A DNA stretch of 64,000 bases from Planococcus maritimus (GCF_001687625.2 NZ_CP016538.2:2200501-2264500); one strand, 5' to 3'. Positions 40,917 through 51,525 are shown, counted from the stretch's first letter. The notes: generated by a model not told the origin, from the sequence alone. A program made the numbers and translations.

Positions 40917-42209
40917 ATGGTCAATAAACAACAGCAAATCGAGGAATTGAACCGATCATGGCAAGACGATAAACGTTGGGAGAACATCGAACGTCCCTAT
41001 ACAGCAGAAGATGTCGTCAAACTTCGCGGGTCGGTATTGATCGAGCAAACACTCGCACAACGCGGAGCTGAGCGCCTCTATCGTCAAATTAACGAGATGC
41101 CATTTGTGAACGCTTTAGGCGCATTAACTGGCAACCAGGCCGTACAACAAGTGAAAGCCGGGCTTCAGGCCATTTACTTGAGCGGATGGCAAGTTGCAGC
41201 GGACGCCAACTCTGCAGGCCAAATGTATCCGGACCAAAGCTTGTACCCGGTCAACTCGGTTCCAGATGTGGTACGTAAAATCAACCGCGCCTTGCAGCGC
41301 GCAGACCAAATCGACAGCGTCGAAAACACAGAAGGCTTTGACTGGTTCGCACCGATCGTCGCGGATGCAGAAGCCGGATTTGGCGGACCGCTCAATGTAT
41401 ACGAATTGATGAAATCGATGATCGAAGCTGGTGCAGCTGGCGTACACTTTGAAGATCAGCTCGCGTCAGAGAAAAAATGTGGACACCTCGGCGGTAAAGT
41501 ATTGCTGCCGACTCAAAACGCAGTGAAAAATCTAGTCTCGGCTAGATTGGCAGCTGATGTAATGGGTGTTCCGACACTCATCATCGCCCGTACGGATGCA
41601 GATGCAGCGGACTTGATCACGAGCGATATCGATAAGCGCGACCATCCGTTCATCACCGGCGAACGGACACCGGAAGGCTTCTACCGCACAAACCCTGGCA
41701 TTGACCAAGCCATCGCCCGAGGACTTGCTTACGCACCATATGCTGACTTGATCTGGTGTGAAACGTCCCACCCGAATTTGGAAGAAGCACAGCAATTCGC
41801 CGATGCCATTCATGCACAATTCCCAGGCAAAATGCTCGCTTATAACTGCTCTCCTTCATTTAACTGGGCTGCGAAATTGGACGAGGAAACCATCGCGAAA
41901 TACCAAGTCGAACTTGGCAAGATGGGCTATAAATTCCAATTCGTTACTCTTGCAGGTTTCCATGCACTCAACCACAGCATGTTCGAACTGGCTTACGATT
42001 ACCGGGACAACGGCATGGCTGCTTACTCAAAATTGCAGCAAGCTGAATTCGCTTCAGAATCGAAAGGCTACACAGCAACTCGCCACCAGCGTGAAGTCGG
42101 AACTAGCTATTTCGATGAAATCTCACAAATCGTCTCGGGCGGCACCAGCTCCACAACGGCGATGAAAGGCTCAACTGAAACCGAGCAATTCCAGACAGCG
42201 AAAGGGTGA
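40917..42209 (+). CDS. aceA: Isocitrate lyase
   Basis: 430 residues. The catalytic loop [18 protein letters not shown] contains the signature [74 protein letters not shown] and [35 protein letters not shown] are family blocks. It splits isocitrate into succinate and glyoxylate. Start ATG 40917 with AAAGGG 9 bases before it. aceB follows with stop and ribosome binding site overlapping. Confidence 0.97.
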   Translation: MVNKQQQIEELNRSWQDDKRWENIERPYTAEDVVKLRGSVLIEQTLAQRGAERLYRQINEMPFVNALGALTGNQAVQQVKAGLQAIYLSGWQVAADANSAGQMYPDQSLYPVNSVPDVVRKINRALQRADQIDSVENTEGFDWFAPIVADAEAGFGGPLNVYELMKSMIEAGAAGVHFEDQLASEKKCGHLGGKVLLPTQNAVKNLVSARLAADVMGVPTLIIARTDADAADLITSDIDKRDHPFITGERTPEGFYRTNPGIDQAIARGLAYAPYADLIWCETSHPNLEEAQQFADAIHAQFPGKMLAYNCSPSFNWAAKLDEETIAKYQVELGKMGYKFQFVTLAGFHALNHSMFELAYDYRDNGMAAYSKLQQAEFASESKGYTATRHQREVGTSYFDEISQIVSGGTSSTTAMKGSTETEQFQTAKG

Positions 42210-42214
42210 TCCGT

Positions 42215-43807
42215 GTGCTGACAAAATCGAATGTACAGATTACAGGTGAAGCGGTTCCAGGCATAAAGGAGATTTTGACTCCTGAATCGCTGGTATTCAT
42301 TGAAAAGCTGCATGATCGTTTTGATAGGCGGCGGATCGAATTGCTCGAGAGACGACAAGTGCGCCAACAAGAACTCGATAGCGGCAAGAAGCTCGATTTC
42401 CTTCCTGAAACGAAAAATATTCGTGAAGAGGATTGGAAAATCACTCCCCTCCCTGAAGATATGAAAGACCGCCGAGTGGAAATCACCGGTCCGACCAACC
42501 GCAAAATGCTCATCAACGCCCTGAACTCCGGGGCGAAGATGTTCATGGCGGATCTTGAAGATGCGACAGCGCCTAACTGGTTTAACGTCATCGATGGCCA
42601 AATCAATTTGCGCGACGCAGTACGCCGCCAAATCGATTTTGAAATTCCTGAAACCGGCAAGAAATATGCACTGAATGAACAAACAGCGGTTTTGATGGTC
42701 CGCCCCCGCGGTTGGCATTTGCCGGAGAAAAATATTCAAATCAATGGCCAACCGGCTTCCGGCAGCCTCGTTGATTTTGGCCTTTACTTTTTCCATAACG
42801 CCAAAGAGTTAATCAAACACGGTACTGGCCCTTACTTCTATTTACCGAAACTCGAAAGCCACCAGGAAGCCCGACTTTGGAACGATGTGTTCATTTTTGC
42901 ACAAGACGAACTCGGCATTCCGCAAGGCACGATCCGGGCAACGGTATTAATCGAAACCATCATGGCCGCATTCGAAATGGACGAAATCCTCTACGAACTG
43001 CGTGATCATTCAGCCGGCCTCAACTGCGGCCGCTGGGATTACATCTTCTCGGTCATCAAGCGGTTGCGCAACAATCCGGAGTACATTTTCCCAGACCGCT
43101 CCCAAGTGACAATGACCGTGCCATTCATGAAAGCCTATACCTCACTGTGTATTAAAACCTGCCACCGAAGAGGAGCTCCGGCAATGGGTGGCATGGCTGC
43201 ACAAATTCCGGTCAAAGGCGATGACGAAGCGAATACAGCTGCTTTCAACAAAGTTGCTGAAGACAAGCGTCGTGAAGTGACAAATGGCCATGACGGCACG
43301 TGGGTCGCGCATCCTGGAATGGTCCAGACCGCGATGGAACAATTCGACAAGTATATGCCAACACCGAATCAAATCGACAAACCGCGCGATGAAGTTCACG
43401 TGACAGCAGAGCAATTAGTGGAAGTTCCAGAAGGCTCGATCACCGAAGAAGGCCTTCGCTCCAATATCTCGGTCGGCATCCAATACATCGCCTCTTGGCT
43501 TTCCGGAAACGGCGCTGCCCCCATCAACAACTTAATGGAAGATGCAGCGACAGCAGAAATTTCCCGCTCCCAAGTGTGGCAATGGATTCGCCATCCAAAA
43601 GGCGTCTTAGAAGACGGCCGCAAAGTCGATGTCAGTTTGTTCCACGAAGTCATCGACCAAGAAGATGCTTCGATCAAAAGAGCCGTCGGTGAACAGCGCT
43701 ATAATACCGGACACTACGCGGAAGCCCGCGAGTTGTTTACAAGTCTCACGTTGCAAAGTGATTTTGCTGAATTCTTGACGCTGCCAGGGTATGAAAAACT
43801 AAACTAA
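42215..43807 (+). CDS. aceB: Malate synthase A
   Basis: 530 residues. [106 protein letters not shown] and the C-terminal QIWQW-like [14 protein letters not shown] are malate synthase A signatures; the catalytic Arg and Glu/Asp ligands are kept. It condenses glyoxylate with acetyl-CoA. The start is GTG 42215, with AAAGGG (42201-42206) overlapping the end of aceA. Two-gene glyoxylate shunt operon. Confidence 0.96.
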   Translation: MLTKSNVQITGEAVPGIKEILTPESLVFIEKLHDRFDRRRIELLERRQVRQQELDSGKKLDFLPETKNIREEDWKITPLPEDMKDRRVEITGPTNRKMLINALNSGAKMFMADLEDATAPNWFNVIDGQINLRDAVRRQIDFEIPETGKKYALNEQTAVLMVRPRGWHLPEKNIQINGQPASGSLVDFGLYFFHNAKELIKHGTGPYFYLPKLESHQEARLWNDVFIFAQDELGIPQGTIRATVLIETIMAAFEMDEILYELRDHSAGLNCGRWDYIFSVIKRLRNNPEYIFPDRSQVTMTVPFMKAYTSLCIKTCHRRGAPAMGGMAAQIPVKGDDEANTAAFNKVAEDKRREVTNGHDGTWVAHPGMVQTAMEQFDKYMPTPNQIDKPRDEVHVTAEQLVEVPEGSITEEGLRSNISVGIQYIASWLSGNGAAPINNLMEDAATAEISRSQVWQWIRHPKGVLEDGRKVDVSLFHEVIDQEDASIKRAVGEQRYNTGHYAEARELFTSLTLQSDFAEFLTLPGYEKLN

Positions 43808-43825
43808 TAACTGGAGGAGATCACT

Positions 43826-43954
43826 ATGAAAAACATGCAAACATTTGAGACGCGTACACGTAAGGAATGCCGGGAATGCGGTTGTGAAATCAAGGAACGC
43901 CGCGAGTCGATTATCTACGAATGCGAACGCTGCATCGGAAACAAAGACGAATAG
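43826..43954 (+). CDS. YhfH-like small zinc-ribbon protein
   Basis: 42 residues: MKNMQTFETRTRKECRECGC, then EIKERRESIIYECERCIG. Two CxxC pairs (CREC and CERC) separated by about 17 residues make a treble-clef or ribbon zinc site, as in the YhfH family of very short Bacillales proteins. GGAGGAGA is 6 bases before the ATG, and a terminator follows, which supports a real gene. It lies 18 bases after aceB and may be co-transcribed. Confidence 0.85.
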   Translation: MKNMQTFETRTRKECRECGCEIKERRESIIYECERCIGNKDE

Positions 43955-43960
43955 AGAAAA

Positions 43961-43991
43961 GGGAGATCCAAAATCGGATCTCCCTTTTTTA
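43961..43991. terminator. Terminator after the zinc-ribbon gene
   Basis: GGGAGATCC pairs with GGATCTCCC, followed by T6. Confidence 0.9.
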
Positions 43992-43995
43992 TCAA

Positions 43996-44289
43996 CTATT
44001 CTTGGTTTGACGCTTCGATGCGGTAGCTTTCATCAGCTTCGATGGCGTTGAAGATATTGATATAACGCAAGCCTTGCTGCGCCGGTTCTTCTGGAGCTTC
44101 CTCTTCGTCGAGGACTTCCTTGAGCGGCTGTTTGACCGGTTCTTCAACAGTCGAATCGTAGTCTTCCATTAAACTTTGGAGTTCACCGTAAGAGTCGATC
44201 CCTCTCGATTTTTTCACTTCTTCAAATAGGCGGTCCGATTCGTCTTGTGTCAATTCTACGTAACCGACCGTGATTCGTTGTTTTGCCAT
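43996..44289 (-). CDS. Small acidic protein, unknown function
   Basis: 97 residues. N-terminal QRITVGYVELTQDESDRLFEEVKKSRGIDSYGELQSLMEDYD looks like a short folded module; the C-terminal half is Glu/Pro-rich (VEEPVKQPLKEVLDEEEAPEEPAQ) and probably flexible. No motif recognised. Start ATG 44289, with GGAGGGG 5 bases upstream. Divergent from the HAD hydrolase gene. Confidence 0.75.
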   Translation of the reverse strand: MAKQRITVGYVELTQDESDRLFEEVKKSRGIDSYGELQSLMEDYDSTVEEPVKQPLKEVLDEEEAPEEPAQQGLRYINIFNAIEADESYRIEASNQE

Positions 44290-44415
44290 GACTACCCCTC
44301 CAACTTCGTTGTTTCCTTTCCATACCCTTGTCAAGAAAACCATTAAACATGCTTGGTGAAGGTTGGGGATTTCCGCTATGATGGAAACAGCAGGAAAATA
44401 GAGTGGAGGGATTTT

Positions 44416-45075
44416 ATGCGCGTCGCCATATTTGATTTCGATGGCACTTTATATTCAAAAGAAACGTTTCAGTTAATGATGAACCACCTAAAAAACCATC
44501 CCGTCCATAACCGACGGTATCGTAAATTTTATCGAGCGATCATGCCACCGTATATTGGACATAAACTGAAAATCTACCCGGAAGCAAAAATGCGGGCACG
44601 TTCTGTCCAGGCATACCTTGCAGCACTCGAGACTTTTTCAAAACAAGAGCTGGAAGAATACTTTGGGGAAATCGCTAATCTCATGCACGATGATTTCAAT
44701 CAGGAAGTTATCGAGCGTCTGAAGCAGCACGTCTCAAACGAAGATTATTGCATGCTGGTGTCCGGTGCGTTTACTCCGCTCTTGCACGCAGTGACCAAAG
44801 AGCTGCCCATCGAAAAAATCATCGGTACGGAAGTGCCCTATGAGGCCAATGTTCTGGCGCACAAGACAGCCGTTATCCATATCCAAGGTTCACTTAAAAC
44901 CGAGAAAATTTTAGAAGCGCTTGGCGACCAAGCCATCGATTGGAAAAATAGCTTTGCTTATGGCGACAGCTTGTCAGACGTCCCTGTTCTCGAACTGGTT
45001 GGCAATCCGGTCGCTGTGCGGCCAGAAGCACGTCTCCGCACACTCGCCACTGAACGCAATTGGGAAATCATTTAA
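44416..45075 (+). CDS. HAD-IB family phosphatase (SerB-like)
   Basis: 219 residues. HAD motif I VAIFDFDGTLYSKE, motif II MLVSGAFTPLL, motif III lysine in the AVIHIQGSLKTEKIL region and motif IV FAYGDSLSDVPVLELVGNPVAVRPEARLRTLA. The pattern fits subclass IB (phosphoserine phosphatase relatives, often with a helical cap). Substrate unknown. ATG 44416 is preceded by GGAGGG at 5 bases; the longer frame is unsupported. Confidence 0.87.
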   Translation: MRVAIFDFDGTLYSKETFQLMMNHLKNHPVHNRRYRKFYRAIMPPYIGHKLKIYPEAKMRARSVQAYLAALETFSKQELEEYFGEIANLMHDDFNQEVIERLKQHVSNEDYCMLVSGAFTPLLHAVTKELPIEKIIGTEVPYEANVLAHKTAVIHIQGSLKTEKILEALGDQAIDWKNSFAYGDSLSDVPVLELVGNPVAVRPEARLRTLATERNWEII

Positions 45076-45104
45076 AAAGAACCGCAGTGGCGGTTCTTTT
45101 TTTC
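45073..45104. terminator. Bidirectional terminator after the HAD hydrolase
   Basis: AAAAAGAACCGC pairs with GCGGTTCTTTTT around a short loop, between convergent genes. Confidence 0.88.
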
Positions 45105-46191
45105 ATGAGATGCTGCGCCATTCCAGTAAGCGGATGCCAATCGCCATGCAAATTCCGCCAAAACCTAGGAGCATTACGAGTGGCATGGCAACCGACGGCA
45201 ATCCGTTTCCATAAACCGCGACACTCGTTAAAGCTTCGAGACCGTATGTGATGGGCAATACTTTCGATACCGTAAGCAAGACCTCATTGGTCACCAACTC
45301 AATCGGCCAGAACGCACCGCCCACCATCGCCATTCCAGTCGCAACGATTGGAATGACGGCACTTAACTGCTGGGGCTTGGAAATAAGCGAGATGATCAAT
45401 AGCCCCAGCGCTACGATGGCAAAAGTATAGCAAGCCGCAATCACAATCAAAAGCCAGAAACGATCGCCCATCTCAAAATCGAAAGCATACCAGAATAACA
45501 GAAAAATAAGGGCGATTTGCGAAAAACCGATTAGAAAACTAAAGCCCAAATGCCCAAAGTACATCTGCCATTTGCGAACCGGCGACATGATCATCCGATT
45601 CCAAGTGCCAGTCCGTTTCTCGTCCACAATCCGCACCAGGCTGAACATGATCGTATAGATGACGAAAAACAAAGTCATTCCGAATAATAACTGGAGTTTG
45701 TCGCCATCCCCATTCGCTTGAAGTGAGACCGCCGATAATTGCAGCGCTGGGTCTGATAGCGCCGAGTCCATAAGCTCCCGGATTTCCGGCACCTCTTGCG
45801 CTGCATTCTCGAGGCGTAATTCCACTGAGTAGACGCGGCGAAGCATTGAGTCCAGCGCTAAGCGTGCAGGATCTTCCCTGCCGACCAACAGGCGGTAATC
45901 CGCCTCCATCAACTCGACCGCTTGCGGAACATCACCTTCCGCTACGTAGGAACGTGCTTCAGACGGCTGCATCCACTTAAACGCAAATTGCTTTTCGGCG
46001 TTCAAGCGTTCCACCCATTCCAGCGCTTGCTCTTGCTTCAACGATTCAGTATAAACAGGGACGAGAACTGGCTCATCTTCCCCACCCGCAGCTGAAACTG
46101 AGACAAAAATAACCGTCAGGCCAAACATCGCCAACACAAGTAGCGGCTGGCGGTAAAATCTTCGCCACTGCAGTAAAAAGACAGCTTTCAT
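45103..46191 (-). CDS. ABC-2 type permease (linearmycin-type exporter subunit)
   Basis: 362 residues. One helix near the N-terminus (LLVLAMFGLTVIFVSVSA), a large extracytoplasmic region (about 35-170) and five helices in the C-terminal half, with RIVDEKRTGTWNRMIMSPVRKWQMYFGHL typical of ABC2_membrane_3. It overlaps the upstream permease gene by 4 bases. With the ATPase at 47460 it matches the LnrLMN/YhfHI-like three-gene layout of drug or lipid exporters. Confidence 0.87.
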   Translation of the reverse strand: MKAVFLLQWRRFYRQPLLVLAMFGLTVIFVSVSAAGGEDEPVLVPVYTESLKQEQALEWVERLNAEKQFAFKWMQPSEARSYVAEGDVPQAVELMEADYRLLVGREDPARLALDSMLRRVYSVELRLENAAQEVPEIRELMDSALSDPALQLSAVSLQANGDGDKLQLLFGMTLFFVIYTIMFSLVRIVDEKRTGTWNRMIMSPVRKWQMYFGHLGFSFLIGFSQIALIFLLFWYAFDFEMGDRFWLLIVIAACYTFAIVALGLLIISLISKPQQLSAVIPIVATGMAMVGGAFWPIELVTNEVLLTVSKVLPITYGLEALTSVAVYGNGLPSVAMPLVMLLGFGGICMAIGIRLLEWRSIS

Positions 46192-47447
46192 GCAGCTCCC
46201 CCCTTTCTTGGGAATAGGGCAAGCGCTGCCGCTAAGAACAGTACGCCTACTGCACAGATGCGAGCGAGCGGTCCTGACAATTGGTGAACATCAGGATCCA
46301 GCATCCAGGAAAAATAAGCTGACAGCGCTGCCCCGTTCGGTGTCCAGCTGCCGATTGTTCGAATCGACTCAGGCATGCCATCAAGCGGCACAAAACTGCC
46401 TCCGACAAATGCCATGAGTGAAATGACGCCGGCAGAGAAAATTGCCGGAACGGCATCGCTTTCAACCCGCAAAGTCAAGGCGACCATAAATGCAGCCAGA
46501 CAGCCGACCGAAACTGCCAGCACTACCGAAATCAAGGCAATTCCCAGCCAGAAATCCCAAGAGTCTACAGCAAATGTCTGGAACAGCAATGTCGATAATC
46601 CAAACAGCAACATCAGCTGTACCGATACGATCGCTGCTGCCGCGATGGCTTTACTGCTTAAATATAATAACGGCGGCCGGTTCGATAGACGGATGCGCTC
46701 AAACACCATTTGCCTTTGCTCAAGATTTGCTTGTCTAGCCACGGCCGATCCGACAAATAGTACGAACATGACCGCCATACTGATCGTATAGTATTGAAAC
46801 GAAGTCATGGATTTTTGTGCAGTAATCGTTTCAATACCACCCGCAACCGCCACCGTCTCAGTATCGCCTGCCAGCCGGGAAATCGATGACTCGAAGTTCA
46901 CGGTGCGAACAAACTCCTCAAGGACGGAGACAAGGACATCAGATTTTGGTGAAGCCACATCGGCAGCAAGCAATTCCAGCTGCGCCCCGCCACTTGCGCC
47001 GAACAGCATATTGTTTAACGCGCTTTGGGTAAATCCATCGGGCACAATGAGGACCGCATCTATCGATTGCGCCTCCAGGTTTTCTTCTGCCTGATCTCGC
47101 CCCATTCGTTCGATTCTCACTAAGCCACTAATCTCTTCATTATCCAAAAGCGACGTGAGCATTGTTTGCGGGCGGGCTGATTCGGCTGCCTGCTTGAGCG
47201 TTTGTTCAGACTCTTGCGGCAGGCCCATTCCGTCGATGCTGTTTTGTACCATTTCAATTCCCTGTGCTTCATCGTCTTCTACAATAAGCGCTACGTCCAT
47301 TTCCAACGCTTCCAAATCGCCGGAAAAGATTCCCCGCAACGAAAACCCGAGAATCGCGATCAATAAAAAAGGCATCGCCAGCAATATGATCAATTCGTAT
47401 CGATCGCGCAATAGCAACATAATGTCCTTAATCAGAAAAGCTCCCAT
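46188..47447 (-). CDS. ABC-2 type permease (linearmycin-type exporter subunit)
   Basis: 419 residues with the same plan as its neighbour: N-terminal helix (ELIILLAMPFLLIAILGF), long external loop (about 45-205) and a six-helix C-terminal half with ARQANLEQRQMVFERIRLSNRPPLLYLSSKAIA. Two unlike permeases and one ATPase form the transporter. It starts 12 bases after the ATPase stop and its stop overlaps the next permease gene. Confidence 0.88.
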   Translation of the reverse strand: MGAFLIKDIMLLLRDRYELIILLAMPFLLIAILGFSLRGIFSGDLEALEMDVALIVEDDEAQGIEMVQNSIDGMGLPQESEQTLKQAAESARPQTMLTSLLDNEEISGLVRIERMGRDQAEENLEAQSIDAVLIVPDGFTQSALNNMLFGASGGAQLELLAADVASPKSDVLVSVLEEFVRTVNFESSISRLAGDTETVAVAGGIETITAQKSMTSFQYYTISMAVMFVLFVGSAVARQANLEQRQMVFERIRLSNRPPLLYLSSKAIAAAAIVSVQLMLLFGLSTLLFQTFAVDSWDFWLGIALISVVLAVSVGCLAAFMVALTLRVESDAVPAIFSAGVISLMAFVGGSFVPLDGMPESIRTIGSWTPNGAALSAYFSWMLDPDVHQLSGPLARICAVGVLFLAAALALFPRKGGAA

Positions 47448-47459
47448 AATGCCCCCTCC

Positions 47460-48392
47460 TCAATCCCGCAAAGTGCGCCCGGTCAGTCTTAAAAACACAT
47501 CTTCAAGTGTCGGCGTTTGGACATGGACATTGGTGACTTGCGCCCCGTGCCGCTCGGCCTCATGGAACAACGAGGCAAGCAAGCGCATGCCTTTCGGGAT
47601 CATCAACTTCAGGCTCCGCTCTTCAATATCCGCATGCTGGACGCCCTCGATTTCGCTGAGCTTCTTGAACAATTCCGGATAACTTTGGTCGAATTCAATC
47701 CATACGGTTTCCTGATCCGATAAAATAGCCTTCAGCTCTTCTTTTGTGCCTTCTGCTATGACCTTGCCATGGTCCATGATATACACTCGGTCGCATAACT
47801 TCTCCACTTCCTCCATATAATGGCTCGTGTAAAGCACGGTCATGCCCTCTTCGCGGTTCAGCCTGCGAATCGTCTCGAGCAAATGATTGCGCGATTGCGG
47901 GTCGATGCCCACGGTCGGTTCGTCCATAATCAGCACTTCCGGTTCGTGCATCATCGCCGCCGCCAAATTAACCCTGCGCTGCATGCCTCCGGAATAATGC
48001 TTGACCAGCTCTTTTTTGCGGTCTGCCAAGCCGACAAGATCCAGCACATAGCCAATCCGCTGTTCGAGCTTTTTGCCCGACAAACCATACAGGCGGCCAA
48101 AAAACTTCAAGTTCTCATAAGCGCTCAACTCTTCATATAAGGCAATTTTCTGCGGAACTACGCCAAGCACACGACGCATGTCTCCTGGATCTTTTAATAC
48201 GCTTTTGCCATGTAGCCTGACATCTCCTGAACTTGGTTTCAACAAAGTCGAAATCATGGCGATGGCAGTTGACTTCCCCGCGCCATTCGGTCCAAGAAGG
48301 CCAACCGATTCGCCTTTTCTAAGCTCCAGGCTTACATCATCCACTGCTAGGGTATCTTTAAATTTTTTGGTCAGCTTGTCCGTTTCAAGCAT
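47460..48392 (-). CDS. ABC transporter ATP-binding protein (LnrL-like)
   Basis: 310 residues. Walker A GPNGAGKSTAI, Q-loop VVPQKIALYEELSAYENLKF, signature HYSGGMQRRVNLAAAMMHEPEVLIMDEPTVGIDPQSRNHLLE with Walker B, and the switch H in VLYTSHYMEE. A C-terminal extension (about 225-305) is typical of drug-efflux type ATPases. ATG 48392 is chosen, with GGGAGG about 6 bases upstream. First gene of a three-gene exporter operon; no regulator gene adjoins. Confidence 0.92.
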   Translation of the reverse strand: MLETDKLTKKFKDTLAVDDVSLELRKGESVGLLGPNGAGKSTAIAMISTLLKPSSGDVRLHGKSVLKDPGDMRRVLGVVPQKIALYEELSAYENLKFFGRLYGLSGKKLEQRIGYVLDLVGLADRKKELVKHYSGGMQRRVNLAAAMMHEPEVLIMDEPTVGIDPQSRNHLLETIRRLNREEGMTVLYTSHYMEEVEKLCDRVYIMDHGKVIAEGTKEELKAILSDQETVWIEFDQSYPELFKKLSEIEGVQHADIEERSLKLMIPKGMRLLASLFHEAERHGAQVTNVHVQTPTLEDVFLRLTGRTLRD

Positions 48393-48502
48393 AAGGCACC
48401 TCCCTAAACTATTCTTTATCCCTATCCTACTGGAATTCAACCGAAGTTCCATCAGAAATTCCAAGAAAATTCACGCTTTATGCGATAAATAATGAAAAAT
48501 CA

Positions 48503-48535
48503 AAAAGGCAGAGCTATGATGCCCTGCCTTTTGCC
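48503..48535 (-). terminator. Terminator after pcp
   Basis: On the minus strand AAAAGGCAG pairs with CTGCCTTTT around a 12-base loop, followed by a T-run. Confidence 0.75.
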
Positions 48536-49162
48536 TTATGCTTTGTTTTCACGCCCGTCTTGCCCCATCGTTTCCAGACAAATGCGCACGCCCCTTGCTA
48601 AGTCTTCGTGGGACCAGCTCGGTAGCTTCCCGTGCTCGATCGCCAGCTGGTGGTCTGCTGGGATGTGGATAAAGCCTGACAGCATGTCCGGCTTGTTCAT
48701 TGCTGCATAATGCAGCCCTTCGTACATGATGTTATTGCATAGATATGCACCCGCTGTATTGGAGATTTCTGCCGGAAGTCCTGCCTCTATGAGCGCTTGC
48801 GTCATCTCTCGCACCGGCAAAGTCGACAAATAAGCATCCGGTCCTGCTGTTGAAATCGGTTCATCGACCGGTTGGTAGCCTTCATTATCCTGATCGCCAT
48901 CTTTGACGTTCAATGCGACCCGCTCCGGTGTTATTTTATAGCGTCCAGCCGCAAGTCCTAACGAAACAACTGCATCCGGCTCTAATGCTTCGATCCACTC
49001 CAGTATGCGCTGCCCTGACCGGTTGAAATCGACTGGCAAGATCCGGCTGATGATCCGGTATCCCCCTATTTCCTCTCCGTCTAGCCGTTCTACGACTCTC
49101 ATTGTCGGGTTGATGGTGTAATCCAAAAACGGTTCAAATCCCGTCAAAAGCAAAGTTTTCAT
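48536..49162 (-). CDS. pcp: Pyrrolidone-carboxylate (pyroglutamyl) peptidase
   Basis: 208 residues, peptidase family C15. GFEPFLDYTINPTMRVVERLDG is the N-terminal block, SLGLAAGRYKITPERVALN holds the catalytic glutamate, EISNTAGAYLCNNIMYEGLH the nucleophile cysteine and GFIHIPADHQ the histidine. It removes N-terminal pyroglutamate from peptides in the cytoplasm. GGGAG is about 9-10 bases before the ATG. Single gene. Confidence 0.95.
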   Translation of the reverse strand: MKTLLLTGFEPFLDYTINPTMRVVERLDGEEIGGYRIISRILPVDFNRSGQRILEWIEALEPDAVVSLGLAAGRYKITPERVALNVKDGDQDNEGYQPVDEPISTAGPDAYLSTLPVREMTQALIEAGLPAEISNTAGAYLCNNIMYEGLHYAAMNKPDMLSGFIHIPADHQLAIEHGKLPSWSHEDLARGVRICLETMGQDGRENKA

Positions 49163-49295
49163 TTCTTCACACTCCCATTTCCTGAATTATTAGAATTAAT
49201 AATTATTCATAAATACGCATAAAAAATCTTTTATTCACCCTGATAACGTGTTAAGATTCATTTTATCGAATAAACATACACAGGAGGAACTTATA

Positions 49296-50066
49296 ATGAA
49301 AAAATTATTATTACTTGCAGGCGGTGCTTCCGCATTGCTATTGGCAGCTTGCGGCCAAGAAGATACAGCAACTGGAACTACGGAACAAAAAGAGGTATTG
49401 GAAATGGGCACGTCCGCTGAGTTCGCACCATTTGAATCGCGCAACCCACAAGGCGACATCGTTGGTTTTGATATCGACCTTGCCAATTATATCGCAGATG
49501 AGCTTGGCGTTGAACTGAAAATCACCGACATGAAATTCGACGGTTTGATCGGTGCTTTGCAAAATGACCGCGTCGATCTCGTCTTGGCTGGCATGTCTGC
49601 GACGGATGCCCGTAAAGAAAATGTCGATTTCTCCACGGAATACAACCATTCAGGCGAAATGTTCGTTTCGGCAAAAGACTCAGGACTTGAAACACTGGAA
49701 GACTTGGAAGGATTGACGGTCGGCGTTCAGCTCGGCACGATTCAAGAAGAAGGCGCGAAAGGCATTATTGAAGAAGAAGACATCGATTTCGAATTAAAGG
49801 CACTCGACGATTCTGGGGCTTTAGTTCAGGAAATTCTTTCCGGCCGTATCGACGCCGCTTATATGGATAAGCAAGTGGCACTTGGCTATATCGAAGCGCA
49901 AGGATTGGACGCTTTTGATGACCCGACCACTGCTTCACCGGGTATGGCCGTAGCCTTCCCGAAAGACAGCGATTTAGTCGATGAGGTCAACACCGTGCTC
50001 GCTGAAATGGAAGAAAGCGGCAAGTTGGATGAACTGAAAGACAAATGGCTCACAGACGAGCAGTAA
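49296..50066 (+). CDS. Amino acid ABC transporter substrate-binding lipoprotein
   Basis: 256 residues. Lipoprotein signal MKKLLLLAGGASALLLAACG with the cysteine at 19. The periplasmic-binding domain type 2 follows: LEMGTSAEFAPFESRNPQGDIVGFDIDLANYIADELGVELKITDMKFDGLIGALQNDRVDLVLAGMSATDARKENVDFSTEY, the classic polar amino acid signature, where the arginine of TDARK binds the ligand carboxylate. AGGAGGA is 7 bases before ATG 49296. Permease and ATPase follow directly. Confidence 0.94.
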   Translation: MKKLLLLAGGASALLLAACGQEDTATGTTEQKEVLEMGTSAEFAPFESRNPQGDIVGFDIDLANYIADELGVELKITDMKFDGLIGALQNDRVDLVLAGMSATDARKENVDFSTEYNHSGEMFVSAKDSGLETLEDLEGLTVGVQLGTIQEEGAKGIIEEEDIDFELKALDDSGALVQEILSGRIDAAYMDKQVALGYIEAQGLDAFDDPTTASPGMAVAFPKDSDLVDEVNTVLAEMEESGKLDELKDKWLTDEQ

Positions 50067-50097
50067 AATTCGCCACTAGAAAAGAGTTGGAACTGTT

Positions 50098-50757
50098 ATG
50101 AATCTTGATTTTTCGCAAATTATTCCATATATTCCCTTCATGCTTGAAGGCATTTGGGTCACTTTAAAATTCGTCTTTTTCGCGATCATTCTCGGCTCCC
50201 TTTTGGGGACTGGGCTGGCATTATTCAAAATTGGTTCAGCCAAGCCGTTAAAATGGTTCGCGGACGCCTATACATCGATTTTCCGGGGGACGCCGCTGAT
50301 CTTGCAGCTGATGATCATTTATTATTCGATCCCTCAATTGACCGGCTATGATATCTCGCCGTTTCTATCCGCCATTCTGGCATTCGGCTTGAACTCATCC
50401 GCTTATATTTCTGAAATCATCCGCGCCGGCATCCAAGCGGTCGATAAAGGCCAACTAGAAGCGGCACAGGCTCTCGGCGTTCCGTACGGCGCGATGATGA
50501 AGGACATCATCCTGCCACAAGCCCTTAAGAACATCTTGCCTGCCTTGATGAATGAATTTATCACTTTAACGAAAGAATCCGCCATCGTTTCGACCATCGG
50601 CTATTTGGACTTGATGCGTCGTGCCCAAGTGGTCGGAGCAGACTTGTTCCGCAATTTTGAGCCGCTATTATTTGTCGGTGTGATTTACTGGTGTCTCGTT
50701 ATGGGCTTGACAGTCATCGGGCGCATGATTGAAAGGAGATTGAAGCTTAGTGATTGA
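50098..50757 (+). CDS. Amino acid ABC transporter permease (HisM/GlnP type)
   Basis: 219 residues, about five helices. [20 protein letters not shown] and the EAA loop [48 protein letters not shown] are the HisMQ family signatures. It lies 31 bases after the binding protein gene; its stop overlaps the start of the ATPase gene by 8 bases. Confidence 0.95.
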   Translation: MNLDFSQIIPYIPFMLEGIWVTLKFVFFAIILGSLLGTGLALFKIGSAKPLKWFADAYTSIFRGTPLILQLMIIYYSIPQLTGYDISPFLSAILAFGLNSSAYISEIIRAGIQAVDKGQLEAAQALGVPYGAMMKDIILPQALKNILPALMNEFITLTKESAIVSTIGYLDLMRRAQVVGADLFRNFEPLLFVGVIYWCLVMGLTVIGRMIERRLKLSD

Positions 50758-51472
50758 CGTACAAGCTTTATCGAAAAAGTTCGGGGACAACCTCGTATTG
50801 AGCGATATTACAACTAGTATTCAAAAAGGCGAAGTCGTCGCAATCATCGGCCCATCCGGTTCCGGTAAATCGACATTCCTGCGCTGCCTCAACTTACTCG
50901 AGACACCCAGCTCGGGAAACATTGAAGTCAACGGCAAGAACTTGACCGCCTCCAAAAAAGACATCCATAAAATCCGCCAGCAAATCGGTATGGTGTTCCA
51001 ACATTTTCATCTATTTCCGCATATGACTGTACAGGATAATTTGATGTATGCGCCGATGAAAGCGAAAGGCGTCAAAAAACACGAAGCCGAAGAAAAGGCA
51101 CGGCAATTGCTGGAGCGTGTCGGCTTAGGGCAAAAAGCCAAAGCCTACCCGAATAGCTTGTCCGGCGGCCAGAAACAACGCGTCGCCATTGCCCGTGCAC
51201 TGGCGATGGAACCCGAACTGATGCTATTTGATGAACCTACTTCAGCACTTGACCCGGAAATGGTCAAAGAAGTGCTCGAAGTGATGAAGGATCTTGCGAA
51301 ATCCGGCATGACGATGGTCGTCGTTACTCACGAAATGGGCTTCGCCCGCGAAGTCGCCGACCGCGTATTGTTTTTAGATCACGGCGTTCTTGTCGAAGAA
51401 GGCGAACCCGAAAGCTTTTTCCAGCAACCGAAAAGTGACCGGGCGCGTGACTTCCTGGATAAAGTACTTTGA
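50750..51472 (+). CDS. Amino acid ABC transporter ATP-binding protein (GlnQ type)
   Basis: 240 residues. Walker [11 protein letters not shown]-loop [15 protein letters not shown], signature [38 protein letters not shown] and H-switch [23 protein letters not shown]. Starts with GTG inside the permease gene, with AAAGGAG about 8 bases upstream, so translation is coupled. The imported amino acid cannot be told from sequence. Confidence 0.95.
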   Translation: MIDVQALSKKFGDNLVLSDITTSIQKGEVVAIIGPSGSGKSTFLRCLNLLETPSSGNIEVNGKNLTASKKDIHKIRQQIGMVFQHFHLFPHMTVQDNLMYAPMKAKGVKKHEAEEKARQLLERVGLGQKAKAYPNSLSGGQKQRVAIARALAMEPELMLFDEPTSALDPEMVKEVLEVMKDLAKSGMTMVVVTHEMGFAREVADRVLFLDHGVLVEEGEPESFFQQPKSDRARDFLDKVL

Positions 51473-51525
51473 CGAAAACGTTCATGCGATGCTCAAAACT
51501 CCCACCTTCTTTCGGCCTGTCCCCG

